DNA of 64,000 nucleotides from Streptomyces xanthophaeus (GTDB lineage: Bacteria; Actinomycetota; Actinomycetes; Streptomycetales; Streptomycetaceae): positions 207,486-271,485 of the forward strand of contig NZ_KL647137.1 in assembly GCF_000725805.1 (NCBI RefSeq). The letters run 5' to 3'. The notes under the pieces were generated by a model. It was not told the DNA's origin, made no database searches, and saw nothing but the letters and a program-made list of their open reading frames with translations. Made by a program: the position numbers and the translations under genes. Position 1 is the stretch's first letter; each line of letters begins with the position of its first letter. Below, piece by piece: positions 43,543-53,346 of the stretch.

Positions 43543-44777
43543 CCAGCCGCACGGTCATCACCGGCATGGGCGTCGTCGCACCCAACGGGATCGGCGCCGA
43601 GGCCTTCTGGAAGGCGACCCAGTCCGGGCTCAGCGTGCTCGACCGGGTCACCCGGGCGGGCTGCGAACACCTGCCGCTGCGGGTCGCGGGCGAGGTCCGG
43701 GGCTTCGACCCCGGGGCGATGGTCGAGGACCGCTTCCTCGTCCAGACCGACCGGTTCACCCACCACGCACTGGCCGCCGCCGACCTCGCCCTGGAGGACG
43801 CCCGGCTCGGCCGGGCCGACTACGAGGGCGACCCCTTCTCCTTCGGGGTCGTCACCGCCGCCGGATCCGGCGGCGGTGAATTCGGACAGCGCGAACTCCA
43901 GAGGCTCTGGGAACAGGGACCGCACTACGTCGGCCCGTACCAGTCCATCGCCTGGTTCTACGCCGCCAGCACCGGCCAGGTGTCCATCCGCCGCGGGCTC
44001 AAGGGCCCCTGCGGGGTGGTCGCCAGTGACGAGGCCGGCGGACTGGACGCCTTCGCCCACGCCACCCGCGCCATCCGGCAGGGCAGCCGGGCGATGCTCG
44101 CCGGGGCCACCGAGGCCCCCCTCGCGCCCTACTCCATCGTCTGCCAGCTGGAGTACGACGGGCTCAGCACCCTGGACGACCCCGAGCGTGCCTACCGGCC
44201 GTTCACCACCCAGGCCTGCGGGTACGTCCCCGCCGAGGGCGGCGCCATGTTCCTCGTCGAGTCCGAGACCGAGGCCCTGCGGCGGGGTGCCACCGTACGC
44301 GCCGAACTGGCCGGCCACGCCGCCACCTTCACCGGCACCCGGCGCCGGGACGCCCAGGGCGAAGGACTGGCCCACGCGATCAGGCAGGCGCTGCACGAAG
44401 CGGGCTGCGCCCCCGAGGAGATCGACGTGGTCTTCGCCGACGCCCTCGGAACCCCCGAGGCCGACGCCGCCGAGGCGGCCGCCCTCGCCGACGCCCTCGG
44501 CGCGCACGGCCGCAAGGTACCGGTGACGGCGCCCAAGACCGGCACGGGCCGGGCCTACTGCGCGGCGCCCTCCCTCGACACCGCGGCCGCGGTCCTGGCC
44601 ATGGAGCACGGCATCATCCCGCCGACCCCGAACGTCTACGACGTGTGCCACGACCTCGATCTGGTCACCGACGGCGCCCGCACCGCGGAGCTGCGCACCG
44701 CACTCGTACTGAGCCGCGGCCGGATGGGTTCGAACTCCGCACTCGTCCTGCGCAGCGGCCGGGCCGTGTCCCGGTAG
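43539..44777 (+). CDS. whiE-ORFIV: Type II polyketide chain-length factor (KS-beta)
   Basis: This 412-residue KS-like protein pairs with KS-alpha to set chain length. The position of the catalytic Cys is occupied by Glu in '[20 protein letters not shown]'; most chain-length factors have Gln there (as in VAEQAGGLDA). The rest is typical: '[20 protein letters not shown]' and '[20 protein letters not shown]'. By analogy with WhiE a long chain, about 24 carbons, is expected. It overlaps KS-alpha by GTGA. Confidence 0.95.
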   Translation: MTSRTVITGMGVVAPNGIGAEAFWKATQSGLSVLDRVTRAGCEHLPLRVAGEVRGFDPGAMVEDRFLVQTDRFTHHALAAADLALEDARLGRADYEGDPFSFGVVTAAGSGGGEFGQRELQRLWEQGPHYVGPYQSIAWFYAASTGQVSIRRGLKGPCGVVASDEAGGLDAFAHATRAIRQGSRAMLAGATEAPLAPYSIVCQLEYDGLSTLDDPERAYRPFTTQACGYVPAEGGAMFLVESETEALRRGATVRAELAGHAATFTGTRRRDAQGEGLAHAIRQALHEAGCAPEEIDVVFADALGTPEADAAEAAALADALGAHGRKVPVTAPKTGTGRAYCAAPSLDTAAAVLAMEHGIIPPTPNVYDVCHDLDLVTDGARTAELRTALVLSRGRMGSNSALVLRSGRAVSR

Positions 44778-44812
44778 GAGCAGTCCCTCCCCTCGTAGGA
44801 AGAGAGACCCCC

Positions 44813-45548
<736 letters not shown>

Positions 45549-45569
45549 AACGAAAGGCGAGCACCCCCG

Positions 45570-45911
45570 ATGGCCCCCACGCACCGCGCTCTGATCGTCG
45601 CCCGCATGGCGCCGCAGTCCGCCCCCGACATCGCCCAGCTGTTCGCCGCCTCGGACGCGGGCGAACTCCCGGACCTGGTCGGCGTCACCCGCCGCAGCCT
45701 GTTCCAGTTCGGTGATGTGTACCTCCACCTCATCGACTCGGACCGGCCGCCCGGACCCGCGATCGCCCAGGTCACCGAGCACCCGGAGTTCCGGGACCTC
45801 AGCGACCGGCTCACCGCCTACATCAGCCCGCACGACCCGGACACGTGGCGCAGCCCGAAGGACGCGATGGCCAACGAGTTCTACCGCTGGGAACGCCCCG
45901 GCAAGAGGTGA
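45570..45911 (+). CDS. whiE-ORFVII: TcmI-family polyketide cyclase (WhiE ORFVII-type)
   Basis: This 113-residue protein of the TcmI ferredoxin-like fold shows 'RALIVARMAPQSAPDIAQLF', 'DLVGVTRRSLFQFGDVYLHL' and 'VTEHPEFRDLSDRLTAYISP', ending 'FYRWERPGKR'. It catalyses a late ring closure of the aromatic polyketide. It is the last gene of the operon, followed by a strong terminator. Confidence 0.93.
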   Translation: MAPTHRALIVARMAPQSAPDIAQLFAASDAGELPDLVGVTRRSLFQFGDVYLHLIDSDRPPGPAIAQVTEHPEFRDLSDRLTAYISPHDPDTWRSPKDAMANEFYRWERPGKR

Positions 45912-45926
45912 CCCGAGCGGCCCGGC

Positions 45927-45957
45927 CGGGACCCGCACACCGCGTGTGCGGGTCCCG
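45927..45957 (+). terminator. Terminator of the spore-pigment operon
   Basis: A perfect 14-bp GC-rich stem (45927-45940 with 45944-45957) with a 3-nt loop lies 15 bp after the last pigment gene. Confidence 0.85.
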
Positions 45958-46014
45958 CCGCGTGCGCGGCCCGGCCGCGCGGACCCCATCCCAGCGCCGA
46001 GAGCAGGAGACGCA

Positions 46015-46728
46015 GTGACCTCCACCGAACACGGACCCGACCGCTTCCCGGCGGACCCCGCCTGCCCGCACGACGGCGAGCACGCCCGTTCCGCCCTGCG
46101 CGTGCTCGTCCTGTCCGGGTCCTCCCGCACCGGTTCGGTCAACGCCCGGCTGGCCGACCTCGTCGCGGGTCTGTTCGTACGGGCCGGCGCCGGCGTGGAC
46201 CCCGCCACCCTCGCCGACTTCGCCATGCCGACGTACGACGGGGACGCCGAGGCCGACGGCGGGCTGCCGCCGGGGGCGCTCGCCCTGTGCGCACGGATCG
46301 AGGCGGCCCAGGCCCTGGTCATCGCCTCGCCCGAGTACAACGCCTCCGTGTCCGGCGCCGTGAAGAACGCCATCGACTGGGTGTCCCGCTTCCGCCCCCA
46401 GCCGTTCAAGGACAAGCAGACCCTGCTGGTCTCCGCGTCGCCTTCCCTGGTGGGCGGCAACCGCGGCCTGTGGGCCCTGCGCGTCCCGCTGGAACACCTC
46501 GGCGCCCGGGTCTACCCCGACATGTTCAGCCTCGCCACGGCCCACCAGGCCTTCGCCGAGGACGGGGCCCTCCTCGACCAGGGCCTCGGCGAACGGCTCG
46601 GCACGACGATCGGCTCCTTCCTCGAACTCGCCGAGGCGGACACCCGCTACCTGTGCCTGCAACGCCGCTGGTACGAGTTCCTCGGCGACCGCACCGACGC
46701 CCCGGTCACCTCCCGGGCCCAGGACTAG
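46015..46728 (+). CDS. NADPH-dependent FMN reductase-family flavoprotein
   Basis: This 237-residue flavodoxin-like protein has 'LRVLVLSGSSRTGSVNARLA' (phosphate loop) and 'ALVIASPEYNASVSGAVKNA' (the SPEYN motif for the flavin ring). An N-terminal extension of about 28 residues precedes the domain. The GTG start at 46015 follows AGGAG; the upstream frame overlaps the pigment terminator. It may supply reduced flavin or reduce quinones. The position after the pigment cluster suggests, but does not show, a link to pigment metabolism. Confidence 0.88.
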   Translation: MTSTEHGPDRFPADPACPHDGEHARSALRVLVLSGSSRTGSVNARLADLVAGLFVRAGAGVDPATLADFAMPTYDGDAEADGGLPPGALALCARIEAAQALVIASPEYNASVSGAVKNAIDWVSRFRPQPFKDKQTLLVSASPSLVGGNRGLWALRVPLEHLGARVYPDMFSLATAHQAFAEDGALLDQGLGERLGTTIGSFLELAEADTRYLCLQRRWYEFLGDRTDAPVTSRAQD

Positions 46729-46842
46729 GCCCTCCCGGTTCGTGGGCCAGGGCGAGGCGGCAGCGGTGCTGCCTCGCGGACGCGGCCGGGGCGGCGGGCG
46801 TGGCGTCGGGATTTGTGCGGGTTGTCGGGTGATGATGGCGCC

Positions 46843-47478
46843 GTGCGACTTGATCACGTGTCCTATGCGGTGGCCCGCGACAGCTTCGTCTCCACCGTCC
46901 AGTGGATCGGATCGGCCCTCGGCGCCGGGTTCGTCGACGGGGGCGTCCACCCGCGGTTCGGCACCCGCAATTTCATCCTCCCGCTGAGCGGCGGCACCTA
47001 CGTCGAGGTCGTCACCACACTCGACCACCCCGCCGCCGACCGCGCACCCTTCGGCCAGGCCGTCGCGCGCCGCGCCGCCGAGGGCGGCGGCTGGCTCGGC
47101 TGGGTGGTCTCCGTAGACGACATCGCCCCGGTCGAAGCCCGCCTCGGCCGCACCTCGGCCGAGGGCCACCGCGTCCGCCCCGACGGGTTCGACCTGAGGT
47201 GGAAGCAGATCGGCCTGCTGGAACTGATGGAGGACCCGCAACTGCCCTACTTCCTCCAGTGGCTGGTCCCCCAGGAGGAGCGCCCCGGCGCCGACCCGCG
47301 CACCTCCACCACCATCCACGGGGTCTCCCTCGCCGGCGACGCCGCCTCCATCGCCGAATTCCTCGGCGAACCGGCCGACCACCCCCTCGACCAGATCGAC
47401 GTCACCTGGGTCGAGGACGAGGAACCGGGCCTGGTCGCGGTCGAGTTCGCCACAGCCCGCGGCCCGGTCACGATCTGA
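46843..47478 (+). CDS. VOC/glyoxalase-like domain protein
   Basis: This 211-residue protein begins 'RLDHVSYAVARDSFVSTVQW' and has 'GTRNFILPLSGGTYVEVVTT', typical of the glyoxalase_3-like VOC superfamily. A second half ('STTIHGVSLAGDAASIAEFL') repeats the fold more weakly. Substrate and metal are unknown. GTG 46843 was chosen because the conserved domain starts at once; an upstream in-frame start would add about 10 non-conserved residues. Confidence 0.82.
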   Translation: MRLDHVSYAVARDSFVSTVQWIGSALGAGFVDGGVHPRFGTRNFILPLSGGTYVEVVTTLDHPAADRAPFGQAVARRAAEGGGWLGWVVSVDDIAPVEARLGRTSAEGHRVRPDGFDLRWKQIGLLELMEDPQLPYFLQWLVPQEERPGADPRTSTTIHGVSLAGDAASIAEFLGEPADHPLDQIDVTWVEDEEPGLVAVEFATARGPVTI

Positions 47479-47535
47479 CCAGGGCCCGACTGCCCCGCGG
47501 GAGCAGCCGGCCGGGTCTCCTGGCCGACGAGCTCG

Positions 47536-49929
47536 TCAGGCCCGGGCTGCTCCGCGCTCAGGCGGGCCCGGGCGCCTCGTGCCCGGGAGGTCGACCTCCG
47601 CCAAGGTGAGGTCGGCCGAGTCCTCCACCTCCGCCCGCTCTCCGGCGAGCAGCTCCCGCAGGGCGGCCGCCCGGCCCGGATCGCCCGGCGAGGCGAGCAG
47701 GCTCACCCCTGACCGCAGGGCCCCGTACTGGATGCTCAGCACCAGGTCCGCCGGGGCCCGCCGGTCCCGGAGCGCGGCGGTCAGCATCGCGTGCACCAGG
47801 TCCGGACGGACGCCGCCGCCGGAATCCGCCCGGTCCTCCTCCTCCGCGTACGCATGGATGTCCACCCTGCACCCCGCCCGGCGGGCCCCGTCGATCAGGG
47901 CGCGCAGCGGCCGGTCCAGCACCCCCGACAGGTGCAGCTCGTCGCGCAGCGACTGTCCGAGCCTGCTCGCCCGGCCCCGGACCTCGTCCGCGTCCCCCGC
48001 CGTACCGGAGGCCAGCACCCGCAGGAACGGCAGGACCAGTTCGTCCAGCTCGGACAGCTGCCTGCCGTGCTGGGCCCGGCGCGCCCGCGCCGCGGACTCC
48101 GCGGCCACGACGGCCGTCCGGGTGGCCTCGGCGTCCAGGACGGCACCCCCCAGGCGGTTCACGGTACGGCCGATCACGCCGCCCATGACCACCCCCATCA
48201 CCGGGGCGACCAGCGCCGGCAGCGCCGCGACCACCGCGTGCAGGGCCGACCCGCCCTCCGGCTGCCGGGCCGCGACCAGCACGAGGATCCCGGCCTCCTC
48301 GCAGGCCAGCGCCAGCACCACCTCCCATCGGGGACGCACGGTCACCAGCAGGGTCAGCAGCGGGGTGATCGCACCGATGGGCCATGAGGTGTAGTCCGCG
48401 ACCCCCTCGGCGGGGATCACCAGCAGGCTGCTGACCGAGCCGCCCACGGCGAACGCCGACCAGCCCAGCGCCGCCCGCCGCCCGATGCCCCGGTCCGCCC
48501 GGGCGAGCATCAGCCCGGTCGCCGCCGCGAGCACCCCGTACCAGGGCAGGTACCAGACCATGCCGGGGGTCCGCGGGGCGTGTACGGCGGCCACCCAGCC
48601 CATGACCGCCAGGAAGGGCAGGCACACGGCGGACAGCGGCCGCCGGACGTCACCGATCGCAGCCCTGATCGTCTCGGCCCGGCTGCGCGGACGCGCCGGC
48701 CCGGGGGCGGGCCGGTCCTGCGCCGCCCGCCGCCAGCGCAGGCGTACGGTCGTGCCCCGCCCGGGCGCGCTGATCACCTCCGCGGAGCCGCCCACGTCCG
48801 CCATGCACTGGTGCACCGACCGGCGCAGCCCGAGGGAGGTCCGGCGCACCCGGTCCGGGGCGAACCCGACGCCGTCGTCCGAGACGGTCAGGGTCATCCC
48901 CTCCCCGCTCCCGCTCCGGCCCCCGTCCGCGCCCGCGGTCGCGCCGCCGTGGTCCTGCAGCTCCACCCGTACCCGCGTGGCGTCGGCGTACAGCCCCGCA
49001 TTGCGCAGGGCCTCCGTCGCCGCCCGTACGCAGGCCTCGCCGACGTCGCGGGGGAGCAGCAGCCCGCCGGGCGGCAGGTCCACGCTCACGCGCGGCCCCG
49101 GACCGGCGCCCGCCGCGGTCGCCGCCACCGCCACGATCCGGGCGACGGCGTCCTCACCGAGCCGGGCGGCGAGATCGACCCCGGCGTCCTCGTCCGTCCC
49201 GGCGGGCACCGAGGTCAGACCCGCCACCGCGCGCCGGGCCTGGGAACGCTGCTCCGAGGCCGGGACGCCGGGCCGGGAAGCGGCCCGCAGCGCGGCGCCC
49301 ACGTCGTCGTGCAGCAGCCGCTGGAACTCCCGGTGCGCCCGGCGCGCGGCCTGGGCCTGCGCCGCCGCCGCGACGGCGTCCAGCTTGGCGCGCACGGCCG
49401 CGTCCGCCCGCAGTCCCGCCCCGCGCAGCACCGGGGCCAGCGCCGCGGCCGCCATCGCGGAGGCCGCCGGGGGCCACACCCCCTCCAGCGCCCCGAACGG
49501 CCCCTCGGCGCGCAGACTCGCCGCCGCCTGGGCACCGAGGGCCGGCAGCGCGGCCGTCCAGCCCGGGCGGCCCCCCAGGAAACCCACGGCGAGCAGCACC
49601 GCGGACACCGTCGCCATGCACCGCAGGCCCACGGAGAGGGCGGGCGGCTGCTCCAGGGCGTACGCCGCGTGCACCGCCAGCGCCACACCGGTGGCCGACA
49701 GGGCGTCCCGTGCGCCGGAGAGCTCCGTCCGCCATCCCCGGAGCGCCGTGACGGCGAGCAGCGCGACGAACAGCACCGAGGACGCGAGCGTCAGCGGGTA
49801 CCGGGTGCCGGACGAAGCGGCCAGGGAGACGGCTGTCGCCGACCACACCGCCGCGAAGAGCACCGCCAGCCCGGCGTACGACCGCTGGAGCGCGCACTCC
49901 ACCCCGAAGCGGTAGGTCCCGCGGATCAC
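47536..49929 (-). CDS. Sensor histidine kinase with two tandem membrane-plus-kinase-like modules
   Basis: This is a 797-residue membrane protein. Module 1 (residues 1-400) has membrane helices, a dimerisation/phosphoacceptor-like 'EFQRLLHDDVGAALRAA' (His207) and an HATPase with N-box 'EALRNAGLYADA' (Asn310), G1 'DDGVGFAPD' and G2 'GRGTTV'. Module 2 (about 420-797) repeats membrane helices and a coiled region ('QHGRQLSELDELVLPFLRVL'), but its C-terminal part has no recognisable N or G boxes. The GTG at 49929 overlaps the response regulator stop (GTGA), so the two form a system. The signal is unknown. Confidence 0.85.
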   Translation of the reverse strand: MIRGTYRFGVECALQRSYAGLAVLFAAVWSATAVSLAASSGTRYPLTLASSVLFVALLAVTALRGWRTELSGARDALSATGVALAVHAAYALEQPPALSVGLRCMATVSAVLLAVGFLGGRPGWTAALPALGAQAAASLRAEGPFGALEGVWPPAASAMAAAALAPVLRGAGLRADAAVRAKLDAVAAAAQAQAARRAHREFQRLLHDDVGAALRAASRPGVPASEQRSQARRAVAGLTSVPAGTDEDAGVDLAARLGEDAVARIVAVAATAAGAGPGPRVSVDLPPGGLLLPRDVGEACVRAATEALRNAGLYADATRVRVELQDHGGATAGADGGRSGSGEGMTLTVSDDGVGFAPDRVRRTSLGLRRSVHQCMADVGGSAEVISAPGRGTTVRLRWRRAAQDRPAPGPARPRSRAETIRAAIGDVRRPLSAVCLPFLAVMGWVAAVHAPRTPGMVWYLPWYGVLAAATGLMLARADRGIGRRAALGWSAFAVGGSVSSLLVIPAEGVADYTSWPIGAITPLLTLLVTVRPRWEVVLALACEEAGILVLVAARQPEGGSALHAVVAALPALVAPVMGVVMGGVIGRTVNRLGGAVLDAEATRTAVVAAESAARARRAQHGRQLSELDELVLPFLRVLASGTAGDADEVRGRASRLGQSLRDELHLSGVLDRPLRALIDGARRAGCRVDIHAYAEEEDRADSGGGVRPDLVHAMLTAALRDRRAPADLVLSIQYGALRSGVSLLASPGDPGRAAALRELLAGERAEVEDSADLTLAEVDLPGTRRPGPPERGAARA

Positions 49930-50624
49930 CGGTCCGGCCGGGGGTCGGGGGCGACCTCGATGTGTCCGTCGACGACCGACCGCCACACCAGCTCGTTGTT
50001 GTCGGTGAGCTGGTGGCCGTCCTGACGGGAGAAGGCGTGGATGGCCCGCTTGCGGTGGGTGTTGACCGTTCCGGTGCTCATGTACAGGCGCCCGGCGATC
50101 TGCGGGACCTTCATCCCGCGCGCCAGCAGTTTCAGCACCGCGAGCTGCTTCTCGCTCAGCCGGACGAGGCCCCGAGGGTCGTTGACGATCTGGTGGGCGA
50201 GGCGCCCGGACACGTACGAGTCGCCCGCGTGGGCCGCCCGTACCGCTTCGAGGAGCTCCGTCTCCGGGTCCTCCTTGAGCACCAGGCCCAGGGCTCCGGC
50301 CTCGATGCCCCGGCGGACGACCACGGGCCGGTGCTCCCGGGTGAACAGCAGGACCCGCGAACCCGCCTCGCGCAGCCGGGTGACGTTGTCCTCCACCTGG
50401 CTGCCGTCCCCCAGCTCGATGTCGAGCAGGACGACCGAGGGGACCGAGGTCACCGCGGCGAGGAGGGAGGTGACGTCCACCTCCAGCCCCACCCACTCGA
50501 TGTCCGGGGCGAGTTCGGCGAGGCAGCTGCGCAGCCCCCACCGCACGACCGGGTGGTCGTCGACGGCCGCGAGCCGGACCGGCTCGGCGGCGTCCTGTGT
50601 ACCGGTGGGTTCGTACCCGCTCAT
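49926..50624 (-). CDS. NarL/FixJ-family response regulator
   Basis: This 232-residue protein has a receiver domain with acidic pair 'AAVDDHPVVRWGL', phosphoacceptor Asp in 'VVLLDIELGDGSQ' and Lys in 'LGLVLKEDPETEL'. A LuxR helix-turn-helix follows ('LSEKQLAVLKLLARGMKVPQ' to 'TVNTHRKRAIHAF'). It is the first gene of the pair with the kinase at 47536-49929. Confidence 0.92.
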   Translation of the reverse strand: MSGYEPTGTQDAAEPVRLAAVDDHPVVRWGLRSCLAELAPDIEWVGLEVDVTSLLAAVTSVPSVVLLDIELGDGSQVEDNVTRLREAGSRVLLFTREHRPVVVRRGIEAGALGLVLKEDPETELLEAVRAAHAGDSYVSGRLAHQIVNDPRGLVRLSEKQLAVLKLLARGMKVPQIAGRLYMSTGTVNTHRKRAIHAFSRQDGHQLTDNNELVWRSVVDGHIEVAPDPRPDR

Positions 50625-50819
50625 CGGTTCCCCCTCGACATGGGCAGTGCGTGACTCCGCTTCCCAGAACTATCACCGCCGAACCCGCCCTGTCTGTCCC
50701 GGACTTCGGGGACAGACAGGGGTGGCGCCGCGGGGCCAGCATCGAGGGGCCGCCGCACCCCGGACCGGGGCGGGGAGGGCGTCGGCGGACCGACGGCAGA
50801 ACGAGACCGAGGAGTTCCC

Positions 50820-51203
50820 ATGAGTACGTTCACCAAGCGCATCGGCAGTTTCGAATCGCCGCACTCCGTGGAGGACACGCTGAAGATCGTCTTCAGCGGG
50901 GTGTCCGAGCAGCTGAGCGACCCCGTCTTCGAGGTGTCGGAACCCGGCCTCGCAGCGGCGGTCTACCTCAGCCGGCTGGACCGCAGCGGGATCACGGTGA
51001 CGGCCGGCAACAAGATCGACACCTACTTCCGGTTCCTCGTGGACCTCACCCCCACGACCAGCGGCTGCACCGGCGAGGTGTACCTCGACCGCCGCATGGG
51101 TGCGATCCGCAGGTGGATGGGGAACGCCATCGGGCTCGCGGGCGGCCTGCAGATCAGCTTCGCGCAGTGCAGCGTACGGACCCGCAGCTGGAAGACCGCC
51201 TGA
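50820..51203 (+). CDS. Conserved hypothetical protein
   Basis: This is a 127-residue soluble protein ('FTKRIGSFESPHSVEDTLKI', 'PGLAAAVYLSRLDRSGITVT', 'GEVYLDRRMGAIRRWMGNAI'). No signal peptide or membrane segment is visible, and I do not recognise the family. The ATG at 50820 follows GAGGAG. It is divergent from the response regulator and lies just upstream of a Cys-rich small gene on the same strand. Confidence 0.75.
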   Translation: MSTFTKRIGSFESPHSVEDTLKIVFSGVSEQLSDPVFEVSEPGLAAAVYLSRLDRSGITVTAGNKIDTYFRFLVDLTPTTSGCTGEVYLDRRMGAIRRWMGNAIGLAGGLQISFAQCSVRTRSWKTA

Positions 51204-51214
51204 GGACATCAGGA

Positions 51215-51254
51215 CGGACACGGACGCGGACACGGACACGGACACGGATACGGA
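51215..51254. repeat. Hexanucleotide tandem repeat (CGGACA)n
   Basis: About 6.7 units of CGGACA, with single-base variants CGGACG and CGGATA, fill most of the 66-bp gap between the genes at 50820 and 51270, just upstream of the latter's ribosome-binding site. Confidence 0.9.
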
Positions 51255-51269
51255 GCGGAGGCGGCGGTC

Positions 51270-51557
51270 ATGAGCCAGATGAAGTGCCGGTACGGGGAAA
51301 CCCTGGAGAAGTGCTGCGACCGGGGGTGCGGCCGGTGCACGGCGGGATACGTGTGCCCGCGGCACGGCAAGAACTGGGCCTACACGACGGGCGGCGGGCT
51401 GTTCACGGCCGGCCGTGCGGGCAGCGGTGCGAAGTGCCGCAAGGACGGCAAGGCCGTCGTCAACTGCCCGGCCTGCCGGGGCCAGAGCGGCAAGACCTGT
51501 AGTGCCTGCGGAGGGACCGGCCAGACCTGCCCCACGCACGGCCGTTACTGGAACTGA
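51270..51557 (+). CDS. Cys-rich small protein with DnaJ-like zinc motifs
   Basis: This 95-residue protein contains 13 cysteines. The C-terminal half has two DnaJ-type repeats, 'CPACRGQSG' and 'CSACGGTG', and ends 'CPTHGRYWN'. The N-terminal half has 'CCDRGCGRCTAGYVCPRHGK'. It probably binds two or more zinc ions. No J domain is present, so it is not a chaperone DnaJ; a nucleic-acid or protein-binding zinc protein is possible. The start ATG at 51270 follows GGAGGCGG. Confidence 0.75.
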   Translation: MSQMKCRYGETLEKCCDRGCGRCTAGYVCPRHGKNWAYTTGGGLFTAGRAGSGAKCRKDGKAVVNCPACRGQSGKTCSACGGTGQTCPTHGRYWN

Positions 51558-51671
51558 AGAGGGCCTGCCGGTCCCGGCGACGCCGCTGTGCGTCGCCGGG
51601 ACCGGCCGGTTCGCCGAACACGGGGCGTGAGCTATGTTTGAACACGAGTGACATGAGAAGGAGGCCCTCGG

Positions 51672-52592
51672 GTGTCATCGGGCCAGCAGGCACGCGCACA
51701 GGCGGCTGCGATCAAGCCGAGCGGCCAGCCGTCGACGGAACAGGGCCGTGCCCCCGCCGACCGGCTCCTCGCACTCTTCGACGGGCACCGGCTGTCCCCG
51801 GGACAGCGCCGGATCGCCCAGTACATGATCGACCACCTCACCGAGGCGGCGTTCCTCTCGATCACCGAGCTCGCCGAGAGGGTGGGCGTCAGCCAGCCCT
51901 CCGTGACCCGCTTCGCCGTCTCCCTCGGCTTCAGCGGCTATCCGGCCCTGCGGGAGGTCCTCCAGCCGATCGCGCTCAGTGCGGTGGCCGGGGCCCCGGA
52001 CAGCGGCGAACAGATCCGCCGCAACGAGCTCCAGGCCGCCGTCGACGCCGAGATCGAGAACCTGGAGAACGTACGCCGCCTGCTCGCCGACACCAACCAG
52101 GTGCTGGACCTCGGCCGTGAGCTGGCCCGGTCGGTGCCGCTGACCGTGCTCGGCCTGCGGATCTCGGTCTCCCTGGCTGAGTACTTCGCCTACGCGGCCC
52201 GGCGCATCCACCCCGACGTACGGCTGGTGACCCGAGGGGGCAGCGTCGCCTTCGACGCGCTGCTCCAGTCCAGGGCTGCGGGCGGCAGCTGGGTGCTGGC
52301 CTTCGCCATGCCGCGGCACGCCAAGGAGACCCTCGCCGCGGTCAGGGCCGCCCGCAGCACGGGGCTGCGCGTCGTGCTGATCACGGACCCCACGCTGGGG
52401 CCGCTGGTGGACGAGGCGGACGTGGCGCTGACCGCGGGGACCGGATCGCGTCTCGTGTTCGACTCGTACGCGGCTCCCGGCATGCTGTCGGCCGCACTAC
52501 TTCAGGCCATGGCTGATGCGGACCCCGAACGGACGCAGTCGCGGCTCGAAGGGTATGAACAGGTCGCTGACCAGCATGGATTCTTCCTCTAG
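51672..52592 (+). CDS. MurR/RpiR-family transcriptional regulator
   Basis: This 306-residue regulator has an N-terminal HTH_6 domain ('LSPGQRRIAQYMIDHLTEAA', 'AERVGVSQPSVTRFAVSLGF') and a C-terminal SIS sugar-phosphate-binding domain ('VLGLRISVSLAEYFAYAARR', 'VLAFAMPRHAKETLAAV'). It starts with GTG after AAGGAGG. RpiR proteins respond to phosphosugars; no sugar gene is adjacent. An 18-bp palindrome lies 47 bp after its stop codon and could be a binding site. Confidence 0.92.
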   Translation: MSSGQQARAQAAAIKPSGQPSTEQGRAPADRLLALFDGHRLSPGQRRIAQYMIDHLTEAAFLSITELAERVGVSQPSVTRFAVSLGFSGYPALREVLQPIALSAVAGAPDSGEQIRRNELQAAVDAEIENLENVRRLLADTNQVLDLGRELARSVPLTVLGLRISVSLAEYFAYAARRIHPDVRLVTRGGSVAFDALLQSRAAGGSWVLAFAMPRHAKETLAAVRAARSTGLRVVLITDPTLGPLVDEADVALTAGTGSRLVFDSYAAPGMLSAALLQAMADADPERTQSRLEGYEQVADQHGFFL

Positions 52593-52908
52593 GGAAGTTT
52601 TTGAAGGTTTCTTGAGGAATATATTCAGGCCACGCGGTGCATGAAATTTTTCATGCGCTTGCTTACTCGACGGTATATATGTTTACTGACGGCGGCGCCC
52701 CGGATCCTCCAGATGCCAAGGAAGACGTCCCCACGTCCTCCTAGAACAGACTCGCAGCGTGACGCTCCTCCTCCTCGCGTCATGGCTACGGGTCGAGTCA
52801 GGCCCTCGGATCCCGCAGAGCGCCCTGGCGGCCTCGGTCAACCCCTGGGCCGAGGCCGCCCCCAGCACCATCTCGGTCAGAGTTCGACACCACTCGGAAG
52901 TGACGAGA
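52593..52908. promoter_or_regulatory. Intergenic region with an 18-bp perfect palindrome
   Basis: This AT-richer 316-bp gap contains GCATGAAA-tt-TTTCATGC at 52639-52656 and a smaller palindrome GAATATATTC at 52617-52626. Both are operator-like. The remainder is probably promoter and leader of the gene at 52909; a short frame starting at 52641 inside the palindrome has no ribosome-binding site and is not called. Confidence 0.55.
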
Positions 52909-53298
52909 ATGCCCCAGACGGCCACCATCACACGCAGCCCGGACTGGCCCATGCAGGTCAAGGCCCCCGGGACCCACGACTGGGAACGCTCGGCCACGCG
53001 CTGGCTGCGTGACCTGATTCCGGCCCGCTACGGCAGCTATCTCACCCTGACCCGCCATCACGCGCTCCTCGGCCGCCACGTGCAGCTCCAGTTGCAGCAC
53101 GAGATGCGCGCGGTGCGCGTGGCCCTCCAGACCAGCCGGGCCGAACTGCCCGTGCTCGGGGTGGCCGAGTCCGTCATCGAGAACACCATCCGGATGTACG
53201 CCGTCGAGCTCGAACAGCTCAGCCGCCTCGCCCGCGGCGCCCGGCTCGTCACCGACGCGCTCCTGGTGAACGCCGTCCCCGGCGCGCGCAGGCGCTGA
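52909..53298 (+). CDS. Conserved hypothetical protein
   Basis: This 129-residue helical protein ('DWERSATRWLRDLIPARYGS', 'QLQLQHEMRAVRVALQTSRA', 'IRMYAVELEQLSRLARGARL') resembles small uncharacterised Streptomyces proteins. ATG 52909 was chosen; the frame is open upstream to 52759, but that part looks non-coding. No function can be assigned. Confidence 0.7.
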   Translation: MPQTATITRSPDWPMQVKAPGTHDWERSATRWLRDLIPARYGSYLTLTRHHALLGRHVQLQLQHEMRAVRVALQTSRAELPVLGVAESVIENTIRMYAVELEQLSRLARGARLVTDALLVNAVPGARRR

Positions 53299-53346
53299 CG
53301 GGGCGGCAGGGACGGTCGCGGGGCCGGATTCCCCGAGCCCCGCAAC

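Noticed and set aside
52641..53012. A gene starting inside the 18-bp palindrome
   Set aside because: No ribosome-binding site, non-protein-like composition, and it overlaps the better-supported gene at 52909.
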